DNA of 16,389 nt from Clostridiaceae bacterium (GTDB taxonomy: Bacteria; Bacillota; Clostridia; Oscillospirales; Acutalibacteraceae): positions 1 to 16,389 of the forward strand of contig JAEDFL010000041.1 in the NCBI GenBank assembly GCA_016292785.1, given 5' to 3'. Below, one piece after another: positions 7,030 through 15,420 of this stretch. The position numbers were made by a program, and so were the translations under genes. The notes beneath the pieces are model-generated. The model saw nothing but the letters and a program-made list of their open reading frames with translations. It did not search any database and had not been told where the DNA came from. How positions within the stretch are numbered: position 1 is the first letter of the stretch; the number at the start of each line of letters is the position of its first letter.

Positions 7030-7058
7030 TTCATTATTAAACATGGCAGGTGAATAGA

Positions 7059-8174
7059 ATGAAAAACAAAGCTCAAATCTTAGATTCAAGGAATTATAAT
7101 ATAGATTTATTAAAGATTTTCGCGATGTTTCTTGTTGTGGTTTTGCACATAACGGGAATGGGCGGAGTGATAGAAGGCAGTTTAAGATTGTCGACAGATA
7201 TATCTCAGAAGATCTTGAACACTGTTGCAGGGTGTTGCATCAATTTATTTTCGCTTTGTACCGGATACCTTCTTTGTACAAAAACCGTGAAAATAAAAAG
7301 GCTGTTTTCTTTATGGTTTGATGTTTTTTTCTACTCAGTAGCATGCTTTGCAGCGGCTTTTGTTATAACCAAGGATACAAGCATGCTTAGCTTTCCGTCG
7401 CTCGGATTCTTGTTTCCGATCTGCTTTTCAAAGTATTGGTACATGAGCGTATATTTTGCTGTTTACATTTTTTCACCGTTTTTTAACAAGCTGATTGAAT
7501 CACTTGATAAGAAACAGTTCTCGTGGATGCTGATTTGCGCTCTTACGGCCTTTTCGGTAATTCCGACTGTTGCTGGAGAGGATACATTTCTTATCGGAGG
7601 AGTATCTGTAGGTCAGTCCTTTGTTTGGATAACAACAATGTATTTTATCGGAGCGTATATCAAAAAATACGGATTGAATATAAAACGCGGAATTCTTTTC
7701 GCGGCTGCTGCTTTGTCAATTATGTGTAACGTTATTTTTACATATATTCCGGAGCAGTTCAGATCCTATGGGGACAAGATTTTTACGCTTGGAGACTACA
7801 GCTCAATTACTGTTGTTGTTGCTTCAACGGCAATTTTTGTTCTGGTTCTCGGAGTCAAAATAAATGTGAAGCCAAAAATCGGAAAGCTAATTGCAGCTTT
7901 TGCCTCGGCATCTCTTGCTGTTTATCTTATCCATACTCATGAGGTCATTTTTTATAAATGGATAGTCGGCAATTTTACTTGGATCGGCAGGTATTCAGCT
8001 CCGGTATCGGTACTTGTTGTCATCGGTATCTCACTTGCGGTAACGCTCGGATGCTCATTGATAGGAATAGCGCAGAGAAAACTTTTCTGCCTGATTGGTG
8101 TAAACAAGTTTTGTGAAAAACTTGAATATAAGATGGAAAAAATAAAAATGTATATCGAAAAACGTTTTATTTGA
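7059..8174 (+). CDS. Membrane acyltransferase, acyltransferase-3 family
   Basis: Integral-membrane protein of 371 residues in the acyltransferase-3 family (OafA/WecH-like), which moves acetyl or similar groups onto sugars of cell-surface polymers. The family signature is at the N-terminus: NIDLLKIFAMFLVVVLHI (14-31), with His30 the expected catalytic histidine. Roughly ten hydrophobic segments fill the rest and a short basic tail closes the protein. I use ATG 7059, because AGGTGA (7047-7052) lies 6 bases before it. An in-frame GTG at 7050 would fall inside that ribosome site. The gene is visibly AT-richer than purD/purL, with sampled 60-base lines at roughly 27-37% GC against well above 50%. 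It overlaps the convergent flippase gene by 8 bases. The substrate cannot be told; peptidoglycan, teichoic acid or exopolysaccharide are all possible. Confidence 0.85.
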   Translation: MKNKAQILDSRNYNIDLLKIFAMFLVVVLHITGMGGVIEGSLRLSTDISQKILNTVAGCCINLFSLCTGYLLCTKTVKIKRLFSLWFDVFFYSVACFAAAFVITKDTSMLSFPSLGFLFPICFSKYWYMSVYFAVYIFSPFFNKLIESLDKKQFSWMLICALTAFSVIPTVAGEDTFLIGGVSVGQSFVWITTMYFIGAYIKKYGLNIKRGILFAAAALSIMCNVIFTYIPEQFRSYGDKIFTLGDYSSITVVVASTAIFVLVLGVKINVKPKIGKLIAAFASASLAVYLIHTHEVIFYKWIVGNFTWIGRYSAPVSVLVVIGISLAVTLGCSLIGIAQRKLFCLIGVNKFCEKLEYKMEKIKMYIEKRFI

Positions 8175-9687
8175 CAAGAGATTTCATCCAATCAAGTTCT
8201 TCCTTGTCTATAGAATGAAACAATACTATCATTCCCGTATAAAGTACAACAGCCGCAATAATTTCAAGGGAAGCGGCAAGCTTTAAGTTCGCTGTATTGA
8301 AAGCGTAGAAAATAAAATTCTTTAAAAGATTTGCACCTATAACGCAAAAAATCGGAATAAAAATATCTTTGAAAAAAGAGATGTTAAAATCGCTGACCTT
8401 TGTCAGTCTTCTGAAGCTGAGAACAAAATTGACGGTTTCACTGACAAAAACAACGATTATGTAGCCCTTGACCGACAGGATCGGGACGAGAAAATACACC
8501 AGAGCAACGCAGAGTGAAGCGTCTATAATGTTGTAGCGCATATAGCTCATCTGCTGATCGAGTCCCTTCAGCATCCCGTCAACGGACATATCGCAGTACA
8601 TAATCGGAATCAGCGGTGATAGAATTTGAATATAGATAAAAGCGCTGTCATTGCCGTAAACCGCCAGTGACAGCCTTTTTGCGTTGAAGTACATTATTCC
8701 TGCCGTCCCTATGGAGAATATAAGAGTCAGATGCAGTACCCTGGCTATCATATAGTTTATCCTCGGCTTGTTGCCGGATATATGCAAAGCGGATATCTCA
8801 GGCACGAGCAGTCCTGAGAGCGAGGAAAGCAGGGCGGAGGGATAAAGCACAAGCGGAAGCGACATTCCGTGAATAACGCCGTAGGTTGCGAGTGCGGACT
8901 GAGGATTACAGCCGGATTTGCGAAATCCTACGGGAATAAGGAGATGCTCAACAGTCATCAGAATTGAACGCATCTCTGAGCCTACCGTGTCGGGAATTGA
9001 TATTCTGAACAGCCTTTTCCAGATATCGGTGCCTTTTTCTTTCAGCTTTGGCTTGCAGACCGAAAGCCGATAAAGCGTGTATGAACATAAGAGAGAAAAA
9101 AATTCGGCGGAGGTAATGGCGAAAACAATAGCTACGCAAGAAGCTTCAAGTCCCCGTGAGAGTACGTTTTTCAGAGCAAAGACCGTGACGCTGATTTTGA
9201 AGATTTGCTCGGCAAGCTGAACCGCCGTGTAGCGGACGATTTTTTTGACCGAGGTGAAGTAGCCGTTGAGAGCCGCCGACATTGAAACAAAGGGCAGGCT
9301 GAAGCTCAGAACTCTTAATGACGGTATGCTTCTGATATCACCGATCCATTTTGAGCCGATCAAGTCCGCAAATCCCGAAAGGATCACGGCGATTACCGTA
9401 CCGCAGACTATCGAATAGATAAGACAGCGGCGCATTATCTGACGGTCGTTGTATTTTCCCAGAGCGATGTTGTCGGCAACAAGGCGCATCGCCGCAAGCC
9501 GTATTCCGGCAACGGAAAAGGTGATCGCCATACCGTAAACTGCGGTGATAAGCTGAAAAAGACCGATGCCGTCCGCACCTATTCTGTTGGACAGATATAC
9601 GTTAAAGCTGACGTCAACCGTTTTCATAAGAAATGCCGTTGCCGTAAGCAATAGTGTATTGGTCAGCAGCTTTTTTGCGTTAGTCAT
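8167..9687 (-). CDS. Lipid-linked oligosaccharide flippase, SpoVB/MATE-like
   Basis: Multi-pass membrane protein of 506 residues in the MOP exporter superfamily, polysaccharide-transporter branch that includes SpoVB and MurJ. These proteins flip lipid-linked sugars across the membrane for wall, spore cortex or capsule assembly. The N-terminal layout LLTNTLLLTATAFLMKTVDV, then N-x-Y-L-S-x-x-I-G-A-D-G-I-G-L-F, resembles the first helix and IG.EG.GLY turn of SpoVB. About 12-14 hydrophobic segments follow. The ATG at 9687 is preferred over an upstream ATG (9747), because GGAGTGA (9693-9699 on this strand) is 5 bases from it and the extra 20 residues are not family-like. Its 3' end overlaps the acyltransferase end, and it is read from a promoter region shared with the gene at 9853. 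It could be SpoVB itself or a surface-polysaccharide flippase. Confidence 0.85.
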   Translation of the reverse strand: MTNAKKLLTNTLLLTATAFLMKTVDVSFNVYLSNRIGADGIGLFQLITAVYGMAITFSVAGIRLAAMRLVADNIALGKYNDRQIMRRCLIYSIVCGTVIAVILSGFADLIGSKWIGDIRSIPSLRVLSFSLPFVSMSAALNGYFTSVKKIVRYTAVQLAEQIFKISVTVFALKNVLSRGLEASCVAIVFAITSAEFFSLLCSYTLYRLSVCKPKLKEKGTDIWKRLFRISIPDTVGSEMRSILMTVEHLLIPVGFRKSGCNPQSALATYGVIHGMSLPLVLYPSALLSSLSGLLVPEISALHISGNKPRINYMIARVLHLTLIFSIGTAGIMYFNAKRLSLAVYGNDSAFIYIQILSPLIPIMYCDMSVDGMLKGLDQQMSYMRYNIIDASLCVALVYFLVPILSVKGYIIVVFVSETVNFVLSFRRLTKVSDFNISFFKDIFIPIFCVIGANLLKNFIFYAFNTANLKLAASLEIIAAVVLYTGMIVLFHSIDKEELDWMKSLVK

Positions 9688-9692
9688 TATAA

Positions 9693-9699
9693 TCACTCC
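9693..9699 (-). promoter_or_regulatory. Ribosome binding site deciding the flippase start
   Basis: On the - strand GGAGTGA lies 5 bases before the ATG at 9687. No comparable site precedes the upstream ATG at 9747. Confidence 0.75.
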
Positions 9700-9718
9700 G
9701 TATAAATTACTATGACAT

Positions 9719-9747
9719 TTTGTATAAAAAAAGAATTGATATTGCAA
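9719..9747 (-). promoter_or_regulatory. Possible flippase promoter
   Basis: On the - strand TTGCAA (9742-9747), a 17-base spacer and TACAAA (9719-9724), each 4 of 6 to consensus. It overlaps the divergent + strand promoter at 9736-9764, so the two may interfere. Moderate-to-weak match. Confidence 0.35.
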
Positions 9748-9764
9748 TTTAATTATGTTATAAT
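9736..9764 (+). promoter_or_regulatory. Promoter of the hydrolase-PHP gene pair
   Basis: TTGATA (9736-9741), a 17-base spacer and the perfect -10 TATAAT (9759-9764), leaving an untranslated leader of about 80 bases. A strong vegetative promoter by eye. Confidence 0.82.
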
Positions 9765-9852
9765 ACTAAGGTAATTTTCGGCAGGAGGGGACTGCTCGGT
9801 TTACCGGTTATGTGTTCTCTTTTCTGCGTATTCGATTATTCGGAGGGAATGT

Positions 9853-11343
9853 ATGAAGAAAACACTTTCTGTTTTACTTGCGGTTATAATGGCTTTTTCT
9901 GTCAGTGCGGCAACATTTTCGTCCTATGCCGCCGACGAATGTCACTGTGGTACAACACCCGTTGTATATGTTACCGGCTTCGCAATGACCGATCTGGTTG
10001 CCAATCCCGGAACGGACGAGCAGTACAATGTGTTTATGCCCGAAACCTCGGCGATCGTCAGGACGGTTGCGCAGCTTATTGTACCTGTCATTTCTCTGTG
10101 CATTACGGGAAACTACGATTCGTTTGCCGCCTCGCTGAGCAAGGCTCTGAACGAGCTTATGAAGGACGCCGCCTGCGACGATAACGGCGATCCGCTCAAC
10201 GAAAACGTTGATATCAAGTTCAGGGTTGATCCCACCGCCGAGCACGGCTACGGCTATGACAACCGCTTCAATTACGATTGGCGTGAAGATGTTTTTGACA
10301 TTGCGGCGGAGCTGAAGGACTACATAGAAGAAACCAAGGCGGTTACAGGTCACAGCAAGGTCGTTGTCAAAGCTGAAAGCATGGGCGGCGCAGTCGTTAT
10401 GACCTACCTCAAGGTCTACGGAAGCGACAGCGTTGAAACCGTTATAATGCAGTCCTCCGCCTTTAACGGTATAAACCTTGTCGGCGGACTCTTTACGGGC
10501 GACCTCAATATAAAAACGAAGTCCGTTATGAATTACATCGGTAATTTTATCGAGGGCAACGACACGATGACGGTATTTTACCGCTGTCTTTTCAATCTGC
10601 TTTGCGGTTTTATTCTTTCACCCGTCTGCAATGCTGTGGACAGGGTGTTCACCGAGGGCAAGGAGGTACTCTATGAGGACTGCCTCAGAGACCTTTTCGG
10701 AAACCTTACGGGAATCTGGACTTTTGTACCGAATGAATATTACGAGCAGGCAAAGGACTATATGCTTGATGAAGACGAGAATGCAGAGCTTATAAAGAAG
10801 CTTGACGCCTATCACTACGGAGTTATGGATTCGACCGAGGAGATACTTGACGAGGCTATGGCGGACGGAATGAAGCTTGCGATAATTTCCAATTACGGAA
10901 AAGCGGCAGTTCCCGTTCTTACCGACGACAGTTATCAGAGTGATTTTCTTATCGACACGGCAAGGACTTCTCTCGGTGCGACCTGCGCCGATTACGGTGA
11001 AACTCTCGGTGAGGGTTACGTTCAGAAAAACGCTGACGGACACAATCACCTTTCCTGCGATAACGTTATTGACGCTTCAACCTGTATTTACCCGGAATAC
11101 ACTTGGTTTGTCAAGGATATGATGCACACATGGTATTCTATCGGATATGATCATTTCACTTGGTGGATTGCTCAGTCGGCAGTTCAACCGACCGTAAATG
11201 ACACGGAGGAATACCCGCAGTTCCTCTTAAACAATCAGGAAACGAAAACGCTTGATCCTCTTACGTCTGAAAACTGTGAAACGCAGAGCACAGACGTTGA
11301 CTTCACAGCAGTTTTTCAAAATATTTTCAGCAAAAGCAATTAA
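9853..11343 (+). CDS. Secreted alpha/beta hydrolase, LCAT/lipase-like
   Basis: Exported protein of 496 residues. The first 27 form a signal peptide (MKK, a hydrophobic core, then SSYAA before DE). The mature part looks like an alpha/beta hydrolase of the lecithin:cholesterol acyltransferase/lipase kind: the family marker NYDWR at 140-144, the nucleophile elbow AESMGGA with Ser176, a probable acid at Asp403 (CDNVID) and a probable base at His425 in MMHTWY. Two hydrophobic stretches (about 75-95 and 245-265) could be a lid or lipid-contact surfaces. These proteins cleave or transfer acyl esters, often on phospholipids, but the substrate here is unknown. GGAGGG at 9842-9847 sets the ATG. It is followed after 16 bases by a secreted PHP protein in the same transcript. 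The family and serine are fairly sure; the acid and base are inferred. Confidence 0.8.
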   Translation: MKKTLSVLLAVIMAFSVSAATFSSYAADECHCGTTPVVYVTGFAMTDLVANPGTDEQYNVFMPETSAIVRTVAQLIVPVISLCITGNYDSFAASLSKALNELMKDAACDDNGDPLNENVDIKFRVDPTAEHGYGYDNRFNYDWREDVFDIAAELKDYIEETKAVTGHSKVVVKAESMGGAVVMTYLKVYGSDSVETVIMQSSAFNGINLVGGLFTGDLNIKTKSVMNYIGNFIEGNDTMTVFYRCLFNLLCGFILSPVCNAVDRVFTEGKEVLYEDCLRDLFGNLTGIWTFVPNEYYEQAKDYMLDEDENAELIKKLDAYHYGVMDSTEEILDEAMADGMKLAIISNYGKAAVPVLTDDSYQSDFLIDTARTSLGATCADYGETLGEGYVQKNADGHNHLSCDNVIDASTCIYPEYTWFVKDMMHTWYSIGYDHFTWWIAQSAVQPTVNDTEEYPQFLLNNQETKTLDPLTSENCETQSTDVDFTAVFQNIFSKSN

Positions 11344-11347
11344 GTTC

Positions 11348-11354
11348 AGGAGGT
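11348..11354 (+). promoter_or_regulatory. Ribosome binding site of the PHP gene
   Basis: AGGAGGT lies 5 bases before the ATG at 11360 in a 16-base gap, so the two genes form one transcript with independent strong initiation of the second. Confidence 0.85.
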
Positions 11355-11359
11355 AAAAA

Positions 11360-12877
11360 ATGAACAGCAAATTTACTAAAGCCATCTCGGTCGTTATGTC
11401 TGCCGCACTTATCACAACGTGTTCGGCTGTCGGCGCATTCGCACAGGGCGGTGACGTTGATTATAAGATCAACAGCACCTACGCAAACGTTGACTGGAAC
11501 ACCTACAAGCAGTATAAGACCGATCTTCACAGCCACACAACTGCATCCGACGGTTCATCGACTAAGAAGGAAACTATCGAAAAGCACTATGATTACGGCT
11601 TCGATATTCTTGCCGTTACCGACCACGGAACGGTAGACTACGGCTGGGACGACTCCTCGGTCAGCAAGGTTATAAAGGTTGCTATGACCGCCAAGGAGGG
11701 CAAAACTCCTATCGAGGTGCTTTCCTCTCAGGGACAGACCTCGGACGGAAAGACCTATACATATGACGGCGACAGCTACACCGAATATGACGAAAACGGA
11801 ATTGCTCAGAATTCAATGCTCAGAGTACCGTTCGGCAACGAGCAGAACCCGACCTCGTTCAACAACGCTCATGTTTGCTCATGGTTTGTTGACTACGGCA
11901 ACGGTATAGTCGGCGGAACGAGCGACTATGAAACACCGATCAAAAATGTTGACAAGCTCGGCGGACTTTCGGTTATCAATCATCCGGGCGAATACAGCGG
12001 AGCAAGACATTCCGAAAACTATGATGAAGCCTACAATCTGAATAATGTTAAATACAAGTACATTGTAAATAAGTTTGCAAACCTTCTTACAGAGTATCAG
12101 TCATGCCTCGGTATCGACATAAACAGCAAGGGCGACAACAGAACACGTTATGACAGAAAGCTCTGGGATATCCTGCTTCAGAAGGTTGTCCCGACCGGCA
12201 GAAACGTATACGGAATTGCAACCTCCGACTCACATAACGTAGGAATAATCAATTCCGGCTACACCCTTATGTGTATGCCCGAAAAGAATGTTACTGCTCT
12301 GAGAACAGCGATGGAGGACGGAGCTTTCTTTGCCGCAAGCTACTATATGGGCAGCAAGGTTGAAATCGGCGCTTGGGCAGAGGAGCTTAAAGCCGCAGGC
12401 GTAGGTCTTGAGCTTGCAGAACAGTTCGCACAGGCATATGAGAATATTGTCGAAGAGGAGAACAACGGCAAGCAGAGCACTATCTTCAAATTCGATCAGG
12501 AAGCCGTTGCTCCGAAAGTCAAGTCCGTTTCTGTCGATGATACGGAGGACACAATCACAATCAGCACCAAGGACGCATATATGGTTCATTGGATTGCCGA
12601 CGGTAACATCATCGCTACGGGCAACACGATTGACCTTGACGATTATTCGGATCAGATCGGCTCATATGTAAGAGCTGATATCGTCGGTGAGGGCGGAGTT
12701 ATCTACACTCAGCCGTTCACACTTGAGTATGAGGGCGCACCGACTGCCGAAAAGACCTGCTCGGTTGATCTTGGCAAGCCGGCAAGCCTTATCTGCGACA
12801 CCATTGTAAAGCTTCTTGCAAAGGTTCTCGAAGTTTTTAAGATTGTTGATATCATCTGGTATTTCCTCAACAAATAA
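11360..12877 (+). CDS. Secreted PHP-domain metallohydrolase with C-terminal beta domain
   Basis: Exported protein of 505 residues. Residues 1-28 are a signal peptide ending AFA. A PHP domain follows, with the family's metal ligands in order: DLHSHTTASDG (His57, His59, Asp64), TDHGT (Asp88, His89), INHPG (His208) and TSDSHN (Asp290, His292). PHP proteins are metal-dependent phosphoesterases or hydrolases; exported ones are often annotated as CehA/McbA-like, and the substrate is not predictable. From about 381 to 456 there is a beta-rich, Ig-like segment. The last 31 residues are strongly hydrophobic to amphipathic (LLAKVLEVF, IVDIIWYFLNK), unlike a sortase signal because there is no LPxTG and no basic stretch of that type. 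The gene is downstream of the lipase-like hydrolase and closes with an intrinsic terminator. Confidence 0.87.
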   Translation: MNSKFTKAISVVMSAALITTCSAVGAFAQGGDVDYKINSTYANVDWNTYKQYKTDLHSHTTASDGSSTKKETIEKHYDYGFDILAVTDHGTVDYGWDDSSVSKVIKVAMTAKEGKTPIEVLSSQGQTSDGKTYTYDGDSYTEYDENGIAQNSMLRVPFGNEQNPTSFNNAHVCSWFVDYGNGIVGGTSDYETPIKNVDKLGGLSVINHPGEYSGARHSENYDEAYNLNNVKYKYIVNKFANLLTEYQSCLGIDINSKGDNRTRYDRKLWDILLQKVVPTGRNVYGIATSDSHNVGIINSGYTLMCMPEKNVTALRTAMEDGAFFAASYYMGSKVEIGAWAEELKAAGVGLELAEQFAQAYENIVEEENNGKQSTIFKFDQEAVAPKVKSVSVDDTEDTITISTKDAYMVHWIADGNIIATGNTIDLDDYSDQIGSYVRADIVGEGGVIYTQPFTLEYEGAPTAEKTCSVDLGKPASLICDTIVKLLAKVLEVFKIVDIIWYFLNK

Positions 12878-12895
12878 ATTTTAATAATGAAATCA

Positions 12896-12948
12896 GGGAC
12901 AGGTAAATAAAGCATAACGAAATCGGCTTTATTTCCTGTCCCTTTTTT
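12896..12948 (+). terminator. Intrinsic terminator between the PHP and rhamnosidase genes
   Basis: GGGACAGGTAAATAAAGC (12896-12913) pairs with GCTTTATTTCCTGTCCC (12926-12942), 17 pairs with one bulged T, then six T. The rhamnosidase ribosome site AGGAG begins at 12952, so the terminator reaches almost into the next leader. Confidence 0.9.
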
Positions 12949-12951
12949 AAA

Positions 12952-12956
12952 AGGAG
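12952..12956 (+). promoter_or_regulatory. Ribosome binding site of the rhamnosidase, abutting the terminator
   Basis: AGGAG lies 7 bases before ATG 12964 and 3 bases after the terminator T-run. CCTTT at 12941-12945 can pair with AAAGG at 12950-12954, so the end of the terminator could mask this site in an alternative fold. Confidence 0.7.
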
Positions 12957-12963
12957 TATAGAT

Positions 12964-15417
12964 ATGGAAAAGATCTGGAATAATGCAAAATTCATTTATA
13001 CGGATTTTAAGCCGCATTTTGATCCGTATGCAAAGCCGTGGGGAGCAAGGAGAGCCCGTCTTTATCAGCACCTTGAACTGACCGACAACAACGGTCTGCC
13101 GATGTTTGTCAGCGATTTTGAGATCGGCGGAAGCGGTAAGACCGAGCTTGTTTTCACCGCTCTCGGCGTTGTTGATATTTATATCAACGGAAAGCGTGTC
13201 GGCAATGACGAGCTGAAGCCCGGCTGGACGAATTATAACAAGCGTGTGCTTTATTATACCTATGACGTTACGGAATATGTCACCGAGGGTAAGAACAGGA
13301 TTCTTGCCGTGCTTGCAGGCGGCTGGTATTCGGGCAGAATTGTCAATGAATATTACGGCGCAAATCCGCCCGCTTTCCTTTGCAATGTTATTCACAACGG
13401 TAACTCTGTCCTCATAACTGATGACAGTTGGAACACAAAGGTCGGCGGTCAGATCCGCACGGCAGACATATGGGACGGCGAATACTGTGACGCAAGCTAT
13501 GACAGCTATGAGCAGATGTCAACGGTCGGATATGAGCTTGACGACTGGAAAAAGGCAAAGCTCAGCGACTATTTTGACGGTGAGATTACCGAATTTGTCG
13601 GACCTACCGTTCAGGTGCGTGATGAGCTTTCTCTCAGGGAAAAAACGATCACGGTCTATGACGGCGTTAAATACAACGGCTCAAACTACGGTGAAATCAA
13701 TGTTTGTGCCGAGCCGGAAAAATTTCCGATAACACTCAAAAAAGGACAGACCGCAATTATTGATCTTGGTCAGGAGATGGTCGGCTGGGCAAAAATCACC
13801 CTCAAGGGCGAAAAGGGAACGCTTGTCAGCGTTCATTACGGCGAGTTCCTGAACGACAGCGGAGAGATTGAAAGAGGAAACGACGGCGCCAAAGGCTCTC
13901 TTTACACGGTAAATCTCCGTTCTGCGCTCGGCAAGGAGGTTTACATAATCGGAAGCGACAAGGCGGAAACATACAGCCCGAGGTTTACCTTCTTCGGTTA
14001 CAGATATGTTCAGATCACAGCCGAAAAAGATATTGAAATTCTTGACTTTGTTTCTGAGGTCGTAGGCTCGGCAACCGAGGAAATCGGAAGCATCGTGACC
14101 TCGGATAAGCTCATAAATAAGCTCATTTCCAACACCCTCTGGGGACAGAGGAGCAACTACCTCAGCGTTCCTACCGACTGCCCTCAGCGTGACGAACGTT
14201 ACGGCTGGACGGGCGACGCACAGGCGTTCAGCATAACTGCCGCTTACAATGCTGATGTTGACGGTTTCTTCCACAAGTGGATGCAGGACGCCCGTGACTC
14301 GCAGAGCGACGAGGGAGCATATCCCGACGTTATTCCGAGATCGGCTTGCTGCAGCAGCGAGAATGCGGCGGCATGGTCGGACGCAGGTATCATTGTGCCG
14401 TATAATATATATATGATGTATAACGACGTGAAGATTATCGAAGATCACTATGCTTCGATGGAGAAATATATCGCTCAGCTTATCACGAACTTCGGTATGT
14501 CCGGACCGATCCCCCGTTACGGCGACTGGCTTGCATATGATTATTGCAAGAACGAGTATCTTTCCTCCGCGTACTTTATTTATGATATTGACCTTATGAC
14601 GAAGATGAGCGAGGTAATCGGAAAGTCCGACAGGGCGGAGTATTACAAGGATCTCAGAAAGCAGGCTCACGCTTACTTTGTCGAGAACTTTATGAAGGAC
14701 GGAAAGCTCATCGGTCAGACTCAGACGGATAAGATTATCGCCATGGCGTTTAACCTTGTTGATGAGGACTATGCCAGGGAGCTTGCCGACGAGCTTGTCG
14801 AGCAGATCAAGGCGAACGACAACAGGCTTTCAAGCGGCTTTGTCGGCACCTGCAAGATTTGCCCCACGCTTTCAAAGTACGGCAAGGACAATATGGCTTA
14901 CACACTCTTAATGCAGAGGAAAGAGCCGTCATGGCTTTACAGCGTCGATCAGGGAGCTACAACGATATGGGAACGCTGGAATTCCTACACCAAGGAGAAC
15001 GGCTTCGGCGATGTCGGAATGAATTCCTTCAACCACTATGCCTACGGCTCGGTTGTAGAGTGGATGTACCGCTATATGGCAGGAATTGAGCCGGGTAAGC
15101 CCGGATTTGAGGAGATAATCCTTCAGCCGAGAGTTGACACAAGAACGGCGAACGAGCTTCCTGACGGCCAGCAGAGAATGACAGATGTTAAGGCAAGCTA
15201 TAAATCTGCCGCAGGACTTATTGAGAGCGAATGGCACAATGCGGACAGCTTTACATACAGGTGCAATATTCCCGTAACTGCCGAGCTTCGACTTCCGATT
15301 TTCGGAGATAAACTCACCGTAAACGGAGTTGAACACAGCTTTGACGAGTACGAGAATGAAAACGGCTGTGCGATAATCAGGCTTGCACCGGGCGAATATG
15401 TTTTCGAGGAGATGTGA
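12964..15417 (+). CDS. Alpha-L-rhamnosidase, GH78
   Basis: Glycoside hydrolase of 817 residues that releases terminal alpha-L-rhamnose from plant glycosides, pectin side chains or bacterial polysaccharides. The N-terminal beta domains (about 15-360) include FTALGVVDIYINGKRVG, typical of the rhamnosidase N-domain. The six-hairpin catalytic domain (about 365-705) has DCPQRDERYGWTGDAQ at 405-420, which in GH78 carries the general acid region (Asp410/Glu411, Asp418). It also has GATTIWERW with Glu670 in the place expected for the general base, and MNSFNHYAYG. A beta C-domain ends the protein. There is no signal peptide, so it should act on imported oligosaccharides. It is followed after 3 bases by a TIM-barrel sugar isomerase-like gene. 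No separate promoter is visible upstream, only the previous gene's terminator. Confidence 0.93.
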   Translation: MEKIWNNAKFIYTDFKPHFDPYAKPWGARRARLYQHLELTDNNGLPMFVSDFEIGGSGKTELVFTALGVVDIYINGKRVGNDELKPGWTNYNKRVLYYTYDVTEYVTEGKNRILAVLAGGWYSGRIVNEYYGANPPAFLCNVIHNGNSVLITDDSWNTKVGGQIRTADIWDGEYCDASYDSYEQMSTVGYELDDWKKAKLSDYFDGEITEFVGPTVQVRDELSLREKTITVYDGVKYNGSNYGEINVCAEPEKFPITLKKGQTAIIDLGQEMVGWAKITLKGEKGTLVSVHYGEFLNDSGEIERGNDGAKGSLYTVNLRSALGKEVYIIGSDKAETYSPRFTFFGYRYVQITAEKDIEILDFVSEVVGSATEEIGSIVTSDKLINKLISNTLWGQRSNYLSVPTDCPQRDERYGWTGDAQAFSITAAYNADVDGFFHKWMQDARDSQSDEGAYPDVIPRSACCSSENAAAWSDAGIIVPYNIYMMYNDVKIIEDHYASMEKYIAQLITNFGMSGPIPRYGDWLAYDYCKNEYLSSAYFIYDIDLMTKMSEVIGKSDRAEYYKDLRKQAHAYFVENFMKDGKLIGQTQTDKIIAMAFNLVDEDYARELADELVEQIKANDNRLSSGFVGTCKICPTLSKYGKDNMAYTLLMQRKEPSWLYSVDQGATTIWERWNSYTKENGFGDVGMNSFNHYAYGSVVEWMYRYMAGIEPGKPGFEEIILQPRVDTRTANELPDGQQRMTDVKASYKSAAGLIESEWHNADSFTYRCNIPVTAELRLPIFGDKLTVNGVEHSFDEYENENGCAIIRLAPGEYVFEEM

Positions 15418-15420
15418 TTT

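Noticed and set aside
7050..7058. GTG start for the acyltransferase at 7050
   Set aside because: The GTG falls inside AGGTGA, which is well placed for the ATG at 7059.
9688..9747. N-terminal 20-residue extension of the flippase from ATG 9747
   Set aside because: No ribosome site precedes 9747, the extension would cover the probable promoter, and GGAGTGA supports the ATG at 9687.
9810..10184. + strand open frame starting in the hydrolase leader
   Set aside because: It overlaps the signal-peptide gene in another frame, and its Cys/Arg-rich product is typical of an out-of-frame read. AGGAGG at 9782 is too far from its ATG.
13681..14670. Long - strand open frame (about 329 codons) opposite the rhamnosidase
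   Set aside because: Antisense shadow of a well-supported GH78 gene; low-complexity basic/hydrophobic mix with no recognisable domain.
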